The notes beneath the pieces are model-generated. The model was not told the DNA's origin. It saw only the letters and a program-made list of their open reading frames with translations, and did no database searches. Source: Panopea generosa (taxonomy: Eukaryota; Mollusca; Bivalvia; Adapedonta; Hiatellidae). From it: DNA of 64,000 nt. The stretch covers positions 42,143,236 to 42,207,235 of the forward strand of contig CM055900.1 in the NCBI GenBank assembly GCA_029582155.1. The letters are read 5' to 3'. Position 1 is the first letter of the stretch. Each line of letters begins with the position of its first letter. The position numbers were made by a program, and so were the translations under genes. This document shows positions 36,561 to 49,650 of the stretch, in pieces.

Positions 36561-38439
36561 ACCGGAAACTTATTGTCCTGGGACGATTGGAACGGACGGA
36601 ATGACGGACATGAGAAATACTTGATACATCTAACGAGGTCATTGAGTCATCTTCTCTGACAAACATGCATATATAGTTTATATTCTGCATGTAATATGCG
36701 CTATTGACCCAGTACGAAATAGGCATTAAACTTCACCAATGATGACCTAAAGCTTCAGACTTTGTGATTCCTTTTTAAATGAAATATATATTGTACGCGC
36801 GCGCATAGTCCTATTTTGAATCTAGAACGATATAAATACGTTTAAATTGTTTACTAGAAGAATGTAAAACATATGGTGTTATGTTTCAGTCTAGCACATT
36901 TAAATTAAATAGTATTTTGGACAAAGCGTAAAAGGTCATCAGTGTCTAGGCTAAAGTCATTAAAACGTTTCTACTCCACAAACGATCCACTCCTGTGTTT
37001 GTCCTCCGCAATCAACCATTGCAATTGGTTAAAAAATAGTTGACTTCAAAAAATGGTATCGATGAACTAAAACTGATTATTTCGATGTCATAAATGATGT
37101 AAAACTTGGGTAATTCATAATGTTAAGGAGACATTTGATGCCAAACATTCTAACAAGGTTCTGGGATATTGTTGAATTAAGACACGAAAGACAGTGATTT
37201 ATTTGAAGGATTAAAGATAGTCGAAAACCTCGTGGCTTGGTTTTATCGGAATTAACCGAATGACTTATGGGGTAAAATCGTTTTCTCCAAATGAATGGCG
37301 ACATGTGCTTTTAACCAGTAATTAACTTTGTTACAAATCGTCTAAAATAAGTTGCAAAATATGTTTTTAACAAATAAAGAAATTCGAAATGAGGAAATGG
37401 AAAAAAATAGATGACGATAAGTGCGTTTTACATTTTACAAAACAAGAATGTTTAGTATTGCTCAATTAAAATAAAATACATTTGTCACTGGCACAGGGTT
37501 AATTTGTCTACAAAATGCATTAACGATGCACTTGTATTTTTCTTACAGAATCGATGGAATGAATATATTGTTAGAGGAAGTTTCCCAAAGGTCTACATTG
37601 GAGATAAAGATGCGTGATGAAAATCTGGGACTTTTGATTGGGGACAATTACATTTCTTAGCATAAATAAGGTTTTAGGGTATAGTAACTGTTGTTTTTGC
37701 AGGTTCTGAAACTGCCTTTGCATTATGTTTAACAGACATTTCAAATAAAATTAAATATGTTCCATGCTCTTTCAATATCAGTATTTCTAACCTATCCTCT
37801 AACTTCTATAAGGGGACTGAAATATATTTTATAGGAATGCCAATTACACATAAGAGAAATTGCAGACAGAACTAGTTAAAAGTTTGCAGAGCAATTTAAT
37901 TGCAAGAATTTTGACGAAAAGAGCAGACATTTCTTTTTGGCAATGACATGCGTGGTAACAGGTGGAACGGTGTGAAAATGCTGTTTTTGTAATAATACTT
38001 ATGGAGATGGGTGTGCTCGAATACTGCTTAACCTTCCAGCATAATAGGGTAGATTGTAAGGTTAACTGATCGTTTGTTAGCCCTCGATGGCATAAAACTG
38101 ACGCTAAAGTATTGCCTAATTAATTTGGGAAACAACATATTAAATTGACAGATTTTTCTTTATTGAGAAATCGTCTTTTAATATTTGTTTCTAAAATAGT
38201 GACTATAAACAACAGGAATACATGGATATTTATAATCACCTGTGTATTTCTCCAGATTTCCCATTCTTCACAGAAGTTTACTGCCCAGCAATGCTACTTT
38301 GGTGTGGTACGGGAATTTAGGTCTTCTTTATGTTTTGACTTTCTTCGTCGGTAACAGTGTGAACTATTTTATATCTATCATTCTCATATACCACATGAAT
38401 AGAAGGTATGAAGGGATGGAACGAAATAATACAGATCCA
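36561..38439. other. AT-rich non-coding DNA
   Basis: I see no supported exon or repeat. Confidence 0.5.
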
Positions 38440-38990
38440 TGACAAAGCTTTTTCATTTTTAGTACCACATCACGATAGCACCTTCCAGTCACACTCGTAC
38501 CCTTGTTTACCGTACCTGTATTACTAAACCTTCAACAGAGAAAAAAGTGCATGAAGAATCATCTTTATACTCAAGGTCTGCTGGCAATGACTGGCCTTCT
38601 TCCATGTTTGGTAGCCTATATTTTGCTCCCATCCTTTCATACTGGTTCAAAATAGTGTACCCAGGTTTCGTCACCAGTGACACAATTTGCAATTGCCCTT
38701 GGTTATATTCAGGGAACATTTTAAGCATTTTTTTCGCAGTTTCAACACATGCCTTCTTTTGGTCGTCAATTAATAGGTGGGGCACCCACCTAGCAGAAAT
38801 GTTCATGATTTATTTTTTTCAAAACGAAATGAACTGAAGATAGTGACACGCCTGTAACACGTGCTTTATCACGAATATTATATCACGCATCATTTCGAAC
38901 AATTCCTCTAATTTTAGACACGATTTTCTTACATGTTGCTGTCTTTGGCCGACCAGATTTTGCTGCATTTTGAACAGACTCTACACGTGT
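38440..38990 (-). pseudogene. mariner transposase relic
   Basis: On the minus strand the order is mariner-like: S-G-R-P-K-T-A (about 38950), an HTH-like I-R-D-K-A-R-V-T-G-V-S-L-S-S-V-H (38840-38890), N-I-S-A-R-W-V-P-H-L-L-I-D-D-Q-K-K-A (38750-38806), then G-D-E-T-W-V-H-Y-F-E-P in a shifted frame near 38650-38680, and S-V-T-G-R-C-Y-R-D-V-V-L near 38460-38490. The first catalytic Asp (GDE) survives only out of frame. At least two frameshifts and stops make it non-functional, and the C-terminal catalytic part is missing. Confidence 0.9.
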
Positions 38991-39009
38991 TCTGTCCGAT
39001 TAATCTCAT

Positions 39010-39597
39010 TTCTATTCAAGTGCAAAGGCAACAAGCAAAATTGCAGATACTTGGGAAGCGAAAAACCAAACATGTATTTAGAGAAGCCTTTACACAGCAA
39101 ACAAGTGACGGTTTGGGCAGCACTTAGCTCACAGGGAATCATTGGACCATTTTTCTATGAAGATGAAATGGAGAAACTGCCACTGTAAATAGTGACCGTT
39201 ATTTAAAACTGTTAAAAAACTAAGTTTTTACCAGCGCTACGAAGACGAAACATTGACATAAATAATATGTGGCATCAACATGATAGTGCGGCCCCTCACA
39301 CAGCCCTGAAAGTGCTCGCCTGGTTAGAACAGAAATTTGGGGATAACCTTATTTCACCGAAAAGCATGGCCGCCGCATTCGCCTGACCTTAGCCCGCTTG
39401 ACTTCTTCCTGTGTGGGTACCTAAAGGACAGGGTCTACAAACTAATCCCAAACGACGCAGAAGAACTGAAGAATGCAATCAAAAGGGAAATAAGATTAAC
39501 TGGACAGAACACATGCGCATCAGTTGTAAGGAACTTCAGGGACCGTTTTGACGTCGTGATACAGCAAAAAGGACGTCACTTGGAGCATATTTTGTAA
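39010..39597 (+). pseudogene. Second Tc1/mariner-type transposase relic, opposite strand
   Basis: The plus strand begins abruptly with N-K-Q-N-C-R-Y-L-G-S-E-K-P (39020-39065), then V-T-V-W-A-A-L-S-S-Q-G-I-I-G-P-F-F (39107-39157). A broken stretch follows, then W-H-Q-H-D-S-A-A-P-H-T-A (39270-39305, second catalytic Asp in a Q-x-D context). After a frameshift comes W-P-P-H-S-P-D-L-S-P-L-D-F-F-L-C-G-Y-L (39360-39415, third catalytic acid) and a natural-looking end at a TAA (39595-39597). The N-terminal half is absent. It belongs to the IS630/Tc1/mariner DDE group but to a different family from its neighbour, which starts about 20 bases away. Confidence 0.9.
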
Positions 39598-39947
39598 AAC
39601 GGGTTACAGATTTCAGCGTCTGTCATATGTATACAAAGAGAATTAGTCCCACTTATTGCATATAAAAATAACCTGTAACTATCGATTTATGTATACTCAG
39701 AAAAAAAGAAAGAAACTTTACTCTCCAAAACTTTGGTTATTTCCAAAATTCTATTCAAAACACTGCAATGACATTGATATGGCTGTGACAACTGATAATC
39801 TTTAACAAATATGTATTTTCTTTGAACATTTTAAGTGTAGTTTTGTACCTGTAAATTAACGATAAAGTGGACAAGAGGCATAGTAAAAAATAATCTTTTG
39901 TACCTGAAACTGAAATTGCATTATTATTGATGCTGCTTAGTTTTTTT

Positions 39948-40530
39948 AAGCTCAGGTGAGCTATTTTGTTCACTCATCTTACGTCGTATGTATGTCCGTA
40001 CATGCCCACACTATTTGAATGGGTGCCATTGTGCGAGGGTAAAACACTAACAACTCAATGCCATTTCTGTACAAAATGCCTTTATTGGCTGGTTAATTTC
40101 TCTCTTTATGTTTTTAATTCATTTGTTTTACTTGTTATAGCTTGCATGTCTCATTGTGTACTTGTGTACTCTACATCATTCGTTCGTCCGTCTGTGCATC
40201 CGTTATCAAACAATTGTTCCAAACTACATCTTCTCTTGATCCGCTTATAAAGTTTAAAGCAAACATCACAGAAATGGTCTTTAGATATGTCTTTATCAAA
40301 ATAGCTAAAACGAACTCGATCCATACGAAACTCTGGTTGACATTGCAACCGAAATTTCATTTTTTCCCCTTTAAACCCGGTGGTCAGATTTCAAAATAAT
40401 TTTGTACAAATTATCAGTTATGTAATCCTCTACCAAAATTGCGAAAATGAACTTGACTCGTTAAAAACATGGTCGCTAGAGTACATAGCACTAGGTGAGC
40501 GATAAAAGAATCATTGTGACCTCTTGTTTG
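39948..40530 (+). mobile_element. Possible non-autonomous element with gctcaggtgagc ends
   Basis: It begins aagctcaggtgagctattt and ends taggtgagcgataaaagaat, then gtgacctcttgttt. The paired aggtgagc words 540 bases apart, and the cgtccg/gtctgtgcatccg-type interior, match a repeat style I recall from bivalve sequence. No protein is present. Boundaries are approximate. Confidence 0.45.
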
Positions 40531-42782
40531 ATACTTAAAACAGGTAGTCTTCGTTTTGAAACACAATTATAATGTGAATTCAATTGTTTGGTAATTACGT
40601 GTCTGTTTAGGAAATGGAAATTTGAGTATCTACCTGGTGGTCTCTTGGCACGTGCAATACATGCAACAGGTTTTTTTTTATAGCCGGATGATTATCAGTT
40701 GTGTTTAAATAAATAAGTGTTCACTAGTCAAACATACTGACGTAATGTCAACATTTATATACATACAACTAAATTATACATGCAGAAGTAAAAATGTTAC
40801 ATAACTTTAAAGTTAGTAAAGTTTCTTTTTTGGCTGAACATATATTTGGGATGATCGAAAAAATGGTATTAGTGAAACATTATTTAACCTTTTCTCCAAA
40901 AGAGTATTACACAGTTTAATTGACAACTGGAATGTATATCTTATTTCAAATAGAGTTCTCAACGTTAAATATAGAATATATAGTATCGTTTGATTAAATA
41001 AATAGTCTTTGAGATTCAGATTAAAAAATAGAGAACAAAACATAATTGTTGATTGCATTGCATGTTTAAGCCAAACATTTTTGTTTTTGTGGCATACATA
41101 TAACTCGGGTAGCTGAGGAGGTTTATTTCAGTGGTAAATGAAGAAAGTTTTACTTTTGAAAATCTGTGAAATAAAACAAATATTACAACAAACACTGATT
41201 TTGAATTTAAGTTTAGTGTTGCAAACTGTAATATTTTGCCAAAACAACAACATTTATTATAATTTGCAATAACTTCTATTGCGATAAAACGTGAAAGGAA
41301 TTCTTAATATAGACAATTGACCCATATTGAATAAAATTATAAATGTCTGAAAAACTATATTTTCGAAACATTCATCAATTAAAATTTGCCAAATAATATT
41401 ATCTTGTTTGGGATATTTCAAAATGTCTTAGATTGAATATAAGTTATTATTAACCACTAAACAGACTGTTCTGCTGATACAAAATGATAAAAATGCTACA
41501 GCTGGCCAAAAATAACAACATGCATACAGATACATACGCCAACAACAAAGAACATTCCCCACCCCCGTGTTTTTGAAATTTAAAAAATGAAGCAAATGTA
41601 TTTAAGCAAACAATGACTGATCAAATCGTCATGACAATCAAAACCGTAAAGCCAGAATTCCATGTTGCATTCTGCCGCTGTCTGCAGCCGTCCTTCACAA
41701 TCTGCTCGAATCAATCTCGTTAAGCATAAACGTAAATTCACTAAGTAAAGCGATATTTTTATCGAACATAATCAGTAATTTCGCCATTGTCTCTATAACA
41801 CTTATAGCAGAAGAAAGCCTTGTTATAAATCCGTAATCCTGAATAATATGATGCTTGTCTGATTTAGTCTATGTTTTAATTTCTCCCCTAATTATATGTC
41901 ATATTTGGCTAGACTTGTTGGCGCTTCCTTCTCTTTTTATGGCAGAATATAACAAATTCGAAGGCTTATTAATAACCTCCCCGGTGCGTTGCAGTTATTT
42001 GCATAAATCTTGGACTTTATGATTCCTTCATTAACAACGTATCTACCGAGAAGTTATGTTATAACAGGCTAATCGATCCTAGGCGTATTTATACCACCAT
42101 GGGTCCATGTAGGCGTACTGTTTTATGCGTAATTTGCATACGCGGACAAGTATGTTATATAATAAGTTCAATGTAAAGGCTTTTAGGAATTCGCATTGCA
42201 CGTGTACGTTACTGGTAACACGACTGTTAACATGATCCGAGTTAATCCGAATGCATATTATATATAGGTCTTATTTAAAATACACGAGGAAAAAGACGAA
42301 GTAAAACTAAGACGTAAATAACCATTGTGTGTATGGGATGGTACCATTTTACTATTATAGCCAATTGTTACTCCGTTTTGTACGATGATTTATTTAAGAT
42401 TACATCTTGCTGGTTATTTCTTAAATTTGTGAATATCGGCATTTTCAGTGGTAAATAAAATTCTTTTATTTCTGGATAAAAAATGATTTTCTCTGATGTA
42501 CCAATTTGATATTGAAAGTTCTATCAATAAAAGGTTTGGTGTAGGAAGTGATTATTATGGTATTATCTTAATTAAGAAGCTTGAATGCCATTTCATTATT
42601 ATTTTAGTTAAATTCATTGTATACTTTTTACAATTTATTTGGAAATAAATTATTTGAAATGATCTATAAACCTCACCAGCAATCATTTCTGGCAACGGCA
42701 AATAATTTTACTCCATAAAAATCTTGTCCGCAAAGAATAATTTACTCACCAATGAACTGGTATTCCAAAGGTTATATATATC
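40531..42782. other. AT-rich non-coding DNA
   Basis: I see no supported gene, RNA or repeat. Confidence 0.5.
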
Positions 42783-43006
42783 TATATTGAACGGAACAGC
42801 TAACCAACTGACATGTTATGTATTTTCAAAAAAACTAATATCAAAGAAACTTCATTGGCATTTGGACTTGAATAAGAAAGAATATTTAGACTTTGTAAAT
42901 TCAAATCATATTGTCTATTAATGTCGCAATGCCCTTGTAAATAACGTTACACAATGTTTGGACGAATATATTATAACTACACAAGTTAGCTGTTCCGTTC
43001 AGTATA
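42783..43006. mobile_element. MITE family 2, complete 224-bp copy
   Basis: The left end is tatattgaacggaacagcta, ac and the right end, inverted, is tatactgaacggaacagcta, ac: a 22-base terminal inverted repeat with one mismatch. The interior encodes nothing. A solo end lies at 34303. The superfamily is unclear. Confidence 0.85.
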
Positions 43007-44450
43007 TTGAGAATTGTTTTCGCATTGTATAGTCATGATAAAATTAAACTATAATGGTAAAACTCATAACACTTTTGAGTCTAAAAACTCAGAATCAAAC
43101 TCAAAATTGCCCGATCTTTAAATTCAATTTTAATAGCAAAAATTACGTTCTTGCAAAAAATGTTGTTATTTATTTTGTAAAATTGGTTTTAAATCAAATT
43201 ACAAAAGCTTAGACTGAAAAGTCGAATCTAAGTCCAGATCTTACAAAAGACGAGTGGGCGAAACATACACCGAGTGTTCCAAATGCTCAACCCCTGAATG
43301 AGCAATAACATACGTTACCAACGTTAGTCTTGACCTTCTTTATATACGTATTTCATGTCAACAACACGCTTTTAAATGGCGATATACAGACGCTATGTAA
43401 TCATTCTTCCTAGACAGAACATTAGATATAGCACACATTTTGTCTCCAAAATTAAACTGTTTCATTGTCTATTCAATATTTGCCGGTCCCTCGAGGTTAA
43501 TCTAGCCCATGTAATTACTGGTGTCTTGTATGCACGTCAAAAACGCAATTACCGCTTCTCTAAAACGGAAGATGGGACAGAATACTTTCACGTTAATTAG
43601 CCGCGGCGTTTTAGTAATTGGTGTTTTCTCCGCAATGTAATATAGCGGACATGCAAGATCTGTCAAACGGTAAATATCTGTAGACTTCTAGCCCCTAATT
43701 AGTGATGATGTGTTTTAAAAAGTTGGAATGGAAAACTGTTCATAAAACGCTATTGAGATCCTCGCAGACGACAGTTATTTGACCGCTATTATTTATGGTA
43801 ACGCTTTGGTGACGAAAGTACGACATGTTTTCGTAAGAACTTTTAATCATTACTTTTTTTCCAAGAATCAGGTCTGCGAATACGGAACCAGTTTTACAGT
43901 TTTACATCCAGGCATTTTTTAGTTTATACTTATACACTATTTATGCAATATGCGTAGGTCATGATCACAAAACAATTTATTTATTTTATTTACCGATCTA
44001 TAAATAAAACTGGTTCAAGATAAATTAATATTATAAAAAAATAATATTTCTCAAATAAACAGTAAAATCTAAACAGAAACAACTTAAAAAAAGAGAGTTT
44101 TGTTTTTAAATTTCAGAAAAAAGCTTAGCAAATCATTTAAAAGCTGAGTAGCAGTTGAAAGGCCATTACGCAAATGTGTTACAGGGACTGCCAATACATC
44201 AATTAAGCCATCGTTGATCAATGTTGACAACCTGCAGAGCAATTAATTCCGACACTGCTGCGCCCACAATAACTGTCTGTCTCCAACAGGCGCATGACTC
44301 ATTCTCACAATTGTTTTTTCACCCTCGCAATGTCCATGCATTAACTATGTGCAGCTCTACTGGTCGCATTCCAACATTCAAGAGTCATTGCAATGTCTTT
44401 AAATTACCACGTCCTCTTTAAATTTCGTTAACCCGAGATGGGTCTTGATT
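43007..44450. other. AT-rich non-coding DNA
   Basis: I see no supported feature. The ORFs at 43376-43600 and 44221-44421 have no motif. Confidence 0.5.
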
Positions 44451-44454
44451 TTAT

Positions 44455-44640
44455 TTTGTTTAAAATCGCGTTTCTCCCACCTCTGAGTATGTGGGAAAGT
44501 AGTCAGTGACTTGCAAAGATATGTTAGATGTGTACTGCTGGTTACCCGCTTAACGGATCCCATGAGCGATGGTAAGATGCACTGGCTGCCGTTGAATAAC
44601 TAGAATATTGTATAAACAGTAACAACAACATAGATACAAG
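44455..44640 (+). mobile_element. SINE body fragment
   Basis: The words atgtgggaaagtagtcagtg and acttgcaaagatatg, followed by ggttacccgct, resemble the body of the SINE at 5529-5783. They end in an A/C-rich tail (cagtaacaacaacatag). No tRNA head is recognisable. Confidence 0.45.
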
Positions 44641-45339
44641 ATGTTTTATTGGTTAAATAAAGGCCTCCGGCCAAAATACAACACAAAATGTTAATCATTC
44701 ATGTTTTACAGAACTGTGTTACAGTATACTAAATTAACATTTGAAGTGTATGCAAATGTTACAGTATAATGTGAAACTATGTTTTATCTACAATTTCAAA
44801 CAGTTTTGTTATAAAAAGAGCAATTTTTAATAGTATATGGATTCTCGCTTTGAAGTAATCGGTAAAAGTCTATATGTTCTGAATGTCCACTATACCAATT
44901 GCATACAGATATGTTTCTCTAACATGAATATACTTCGAACATTTGACCAATACATGGCATTCGTTTTTTATCACTCATATAATGGAATTAACAAAATAAA
45001 CAAGATAAACACGTATAGCACTGTTTTAAATATTAAAAATAAATACATTTTTCAACAAATGTGCTGCATCATAACTACTAACATATAATATTACAAATGT
45101 CTTGAGACACCGATATTTTGAACCTCAAACTGTAATTCTTTTGGGACCTCTCCGTCCTCTTATCGGAATTAGAGTATCTTTAAATGTCGAATATCAACGA
45201 CGGCGACTAGACTATGCTGTAGATCTCAAGCTGAATGGAGGACATGATAACATTCCGTTGTAGGCATAGTACCACCATTGAAATAAGGAAGTGCTTCCGT
45301 TGGGTTAATGGCGGTTATAAATAATCCTTGTTTGTTTTT

Positions 45340-45620
45340 CTTTAAAAATGTATTTCTCTTATTTTAAAGCTCATTTTTTTTTATTTGAATGGCATTATTG
45401 ATATTTTTTTAACCTTTTGAAAGCATTGTCATGTTTGAATTGTGAATTTAAAAAACACGATGCTTGTAAATTTGGGTATGAATACATGATTTCGGAAGTC
45501 TACTTTCGCTTTGTCAACAGTTTACACACTGAGCAGAAAAAATCTCGACTATGATACATGACCCATACGTTTCTCATCATATTTTGGTAGTGCAGAGTTT
45601 GACCAACAGTAAAGTGTAAG
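45340..45620 (+). mobile_element. Unnamed interspersed repeat Y, copy 2
   Basis: It matches the reverse strand of 22985-23300: tttgaatggcattattgata, attgtcatgtttgaattgtg, gggtatgaatacatga, tctactttcgctttgtcaac and ttggtagtgcagag occur in the same order. No terminal repeats were identified. Confidence 0.7.
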
Positions 45621-47204
45621 TTTCATTTTTTTTTATTTGGGTCTCTCTATGGATGACACGCTTTCAAACTTCTATTATTTACTATAGAATAAAGAACAAA
45701 AACCAATGGTGGAATTACAGGTACAATTTTCTTTTTCATTTCACATGAGATATATAGAACTGGGTATGGCAAGATACTATACATATATGATAGGTTTCAG
45801 AGCACTTTGCCAATTTAAATATGAATCGATACATTCGAAAGTTTCATCTTCAACATCAGAATACCTTCATTTTTATAACGATTTAATTGGCGACTCAACA
45901 ACCGGAAATAAATGCATTGACCCAGTTTCTGTTCATATTGGTCTTGTTGTTTTCGTGTTGGTCGAGTTCCGTTCGTACTGACCGAGTACGAATCATATGG
46001 TGCCATAATTTTCCTCGATAACAAGGCCAAAACAATCGAGTTAACATTGGTTGGCCAGATACTCGATGGCCAGATAAGTCAGGCTGGTCAATGAATTTTA
46101 AGAAAATGAGTTTTGATATTTGTCCTTGGTCTGGTGTTCGGTGACACTTGGGTCAAATACGGTAAAGCTTATTTCTAAGGGTACATTGGAGATGTCATAT
46201 ACCTGTGAATATGTCCCCATGTTTAAATGTAAACAAACTGTTCCACACGGGGTAGGCTGAAATTGCCACTAAGATCACAATTACAAACCGTTATTAGACA
46301 GTGCAGCAAATGCTACTACAGACTTACAGACCACGTGGCCGGTTATGATTGCGCTTTTAAAGGCAGTTTGTCAGAAACATCGGTCAAAATGTCTAAAATA
46401 ATATATGAATTATTTTTAAAATAAATACAAGCATTTTATTATCATTCATCAATTAAATACGCATTATTATTTTAAATCATTAAAACGTGGCATTAAACAA
46501 TATTTTAATTGGAAAATAACTTAATTTCAATGAGAGGTATATCTTTGCTATTGTGTTATTCATGTGAGAGAAAAGTATTCAGAAATAATAACAACAAACA
46601 ACACAAACATACCATTATTGACTGTACATGTAGGCGATTCCTATAGCTATATGACCTCACAAGACAAAGCATAGCTTGTAAACATGTTCTCAATGCGGCC
46701 TATTCATACAACACAGTGCCCGATCGGACATTTACTACAGAGGGCATTAAGACAACAACAGAGATCAATGGCATGTCCTTATAGATCGCTCTGACGGTCA
46801 AAGGGAGACAAAAACTACAAAATAACATGATGGCAAACCTCACATTATTCAACCATCAATGGAGTAATTATATGAAGATAGTTACGGAAAATTAAATTCA
46901 CACAGTGACTTTGTTTTATACTGATTCAGTTTCCAGTCCTAGCAGGGAGGGCGTATAAAACATATATCGTCATACCCCATGGTGCTTCTGGGTAATATTG
47001 TCCTTTTGGGATAGCAGTTAAGACATACGTATATAGGCCTACTTTTTACAAACATAAGTAAATTACTGATTTATAACATGTTATAATACTTGAGGCTTTC
47101 TATATTCAGCAGCACGAACTAGTTTCAAGATATACTTATTTGCGGAGATATCCGAAAGATTCTTTGCCTATGAAAACAAATGTCAAGTAATGCCCGGGGA
47201 TGTT
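45621..47204. other. AT-rich non-coding DNA
   Basis: I see no supported gene. The 91-codon plus ORF at 45706-45981 has no recognisable motif. Confidence 0.5.
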
Positions 47205-47865
47205 CAACTGGCGAAACAAAGGACCGGTAGTACCTTTTAATATCAACAGGTAAAACAAATGTCCGGTAGTACCTTTCGATACGATATTAACAGGTAAAAC
47301 AAATGTCCGGTAGTACCTTTCGATATCAACAGGTAATTCAAATGCCAGGTAGTACCTTTGGATATCGGTAGTACCTTTCGATACCAACAGGTAAAACAAA
47401 TGTCCGGTAGTACCTTTCTAAATCAACAGGTAAAACAAATGTCCGGTAGTACTTTTCGATATCAACAGGTAAAACAAATGTCCGGTAATACATTTCGTTA
47501 TCAACAGGTAAAACCAATGACCGGTAGTACCTTTGATATCAACAGGTAAAACCAATGACCGGTAATACCTTTCTATTTCAAGAGGTAAAACAAATTACCG
47601 GTAGTACCTTCGATATCAACAGGTAAAACAAATTACCGATAGTACTTTCGATATCAACAGGTAAAACAAATTACCGGTAGTACCTTTCTATATCAACAGG
47701 TAAAACAAATGACCGGTAGTACATTTATATATCAACTGGTAAAATAAATGACCGGTAGTACCTTTCGATATCAGCAGGAAAAGCAAATGTCCGGTAGTAC
47801 CTTTCGATATCAACAGGTAAAGCAAATGTTCGATAGTCCTTTCTATATCAACAGGTAAAACAAAT
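47205..47865. repeat. 39-bp minisatellite array, about 17 copies
   Basis: The unit is aacaggtaaaacaaatgtcc, ggtagtacctttcgatatc. Most copies are 38-39 bases. Scattered partial units (gtaaagcaaatgtccg) continue to about 48000. ORFs across it on both strands are by-products of the period being a multiple of three. Confidence 0.95.
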
Positions 47866-48949
47866 GTCCAAACTTGCTTCAGGATACTTTACAGTAAAGG
47901 AAATGTCCGCCCGTACCGGTAAAGCAAATGTCCGCCTGTACGATAAAGCAGTACCTCAAGACGCTCTACCGGTACCAGTAAAGCAAATGTCCGGCAGTAA
48001 CAGAGGACGTAGTAACAGTAAAAATATGTCCAGTAGTGCTAAGGACATTACAAGTATATACTGGTGTTCTTGAAGACAAACACTGTCCAATTCATGGTTA
48101 CCAGATATAAAGTTCAACACACTTGTTCGTCTTGCAGATTCTCGGAGCTTTACACCGTTCAATACCACGGATTGGGCTCAATTTCGTGACACTGGACGGG
48201 GCCAAATATGACAAACACAAGAACAAAATTGGTAATGCGTCGTGGGTCAATGCTTTTAGAAACATTTTACATGTAACTGGGAAGATAGTTTTCTGACGTT
48301 TTAATTTTATATCTCTGGGATGGTTTGACCTCGGCATCCCAAACTTGATCAAAGATTCACCATTAGACTCAAACGAAACACACATGGACTTGAGACAAGT
48401 AAGTATCCAGGTTATTTAATCAGATGTTTTGAGTTTGTTTTACAGCAAGGGTAGCGATGGTGACTATCAGATACCTTAATTTCAAACACTTCCATCAATA
48501 TCATGGAAGTAACATCATTTTGAAACAATAGAATGCATGTAATATTACGACAGATTCTGCTCAAATTTGCTATAGCATATCTATTTGAGCAGGACTTACA
48601 TTTATTTATATCAATTGGCTATGATGCATTCGGATCCTGTTATGATGTCGGTGTCGCCAAATGCAACGTTAACTTTTTTTTTGCATAATTAAGCCCTGTC
48701 TGACAGGAAGTGTTTGAACTAATCAACAAGTTGCAAAATATAACATTTTATGCCCTGGCCTCTCAGGATTAACTTAATCTAAAAAATCGTTTTGCGTTCT
48801 AACTAGGTTTCTCAGTACACGATTGGCAAAGTGTCGCCAAATACTTGTCAAAAGTCACGAAGTATTTTTCACATGACCTTGACTTGAGTATTTAACTTAG
48901 TCTGCAAAATTGTCTTGCGTTCGTTTAGCTCCATCTCTCATAGAGATGT
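47866..48949. other. Non-coding DNA with decayed array copies at the left
   Basis: Apart from the fading 39-bp units up to about 48000, I see no supported feature. Confidence 0.5.
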
Positions 48950-48984
48950 CACTTTCTTGGGGGACGCCGCTTATAACGGGTGCC

Positions 48985-49650
48985 GGGTCGAATGTTGCCA
49001 TATCAACTACCACGCGTTGTGTGTGCGACCTGTCAGAAAGGCTTCAATGCAATCCAGAGTATGGTCGCTGATACCATAGTGGTGTAGCTTGGTGTGCAGA
49101 CTACTGTGAACGATAAAGTCGTGCTTTTTTCTTCTTCGGTCCAGTGATCTGACGAGCTCGTCGGTCAGTGTAAGTAGCTGAGTTTCGCAGCTCCGTCATC
49201 TTCTAAACCCGTGCTGGCAATCAATGAGAATGTTGTGTTTGTCAAGGTGTCGCATTATATTGCTGACGATGATATGTTGCAGCATCTTGCAAGGTATACA
49301 GGTGAGCAACACAGGTCTATAGTTGTTGGCCTTGAACCTCTCCCCTTTTTTGTTGATTGCGGGCACATTGGCCTTCTTACAAACATCTGTAATACTGCCA
49401 CTGGACAGGCATTTCCTGTCGATGACGCATATATATGGTGCACATTGCTCTGCCATCTCTCTGAGGATGCGTGCAAGGATTATGTCTGGTCCAGTTGCCT
49501 TCTGGGGATTAAGTTTCCTGAATAAGGTAAGTATTCATTCAGCAGTGATGTCTATATCTGGCAAAGAAGGGGATGGTTCGCCCTCCGGTGTTGGCATGCT
49601 GGATTTGTCCTCCTTGGTGAAACCTGGTTGTCATTGTCTGTCGAGGATGG
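48985..49650 (-). pseudogene. LINE reverse transcriptase relic (second family)
   Basis: The minus strand shows, in order, G-F-T-K-E-D (about 49620), K-A-T-G-P-D (49490-49510), A-N-V-P-A-I-N-K-K-G-E-R-F-K-A-N-N-Y-R-P-V-L-L-T-C (49300-49380), L-I-D-C-Q-H-G-F-R-R (49196-49230), then, after a stop, S-C-E-T-Q-L and L-D-R-R and H-D-F-I-V-H (49080-49180), and H-H-Y-G-I-S-D-H-T-L-D-C-I-E (49030-49080). These are the N-terminal half of a jockey-like reverse transcriptase domain. The catalytic Y/F-A-D-D part is absent. Stops and frameshifts make it inactive. Confidence 0.88.
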
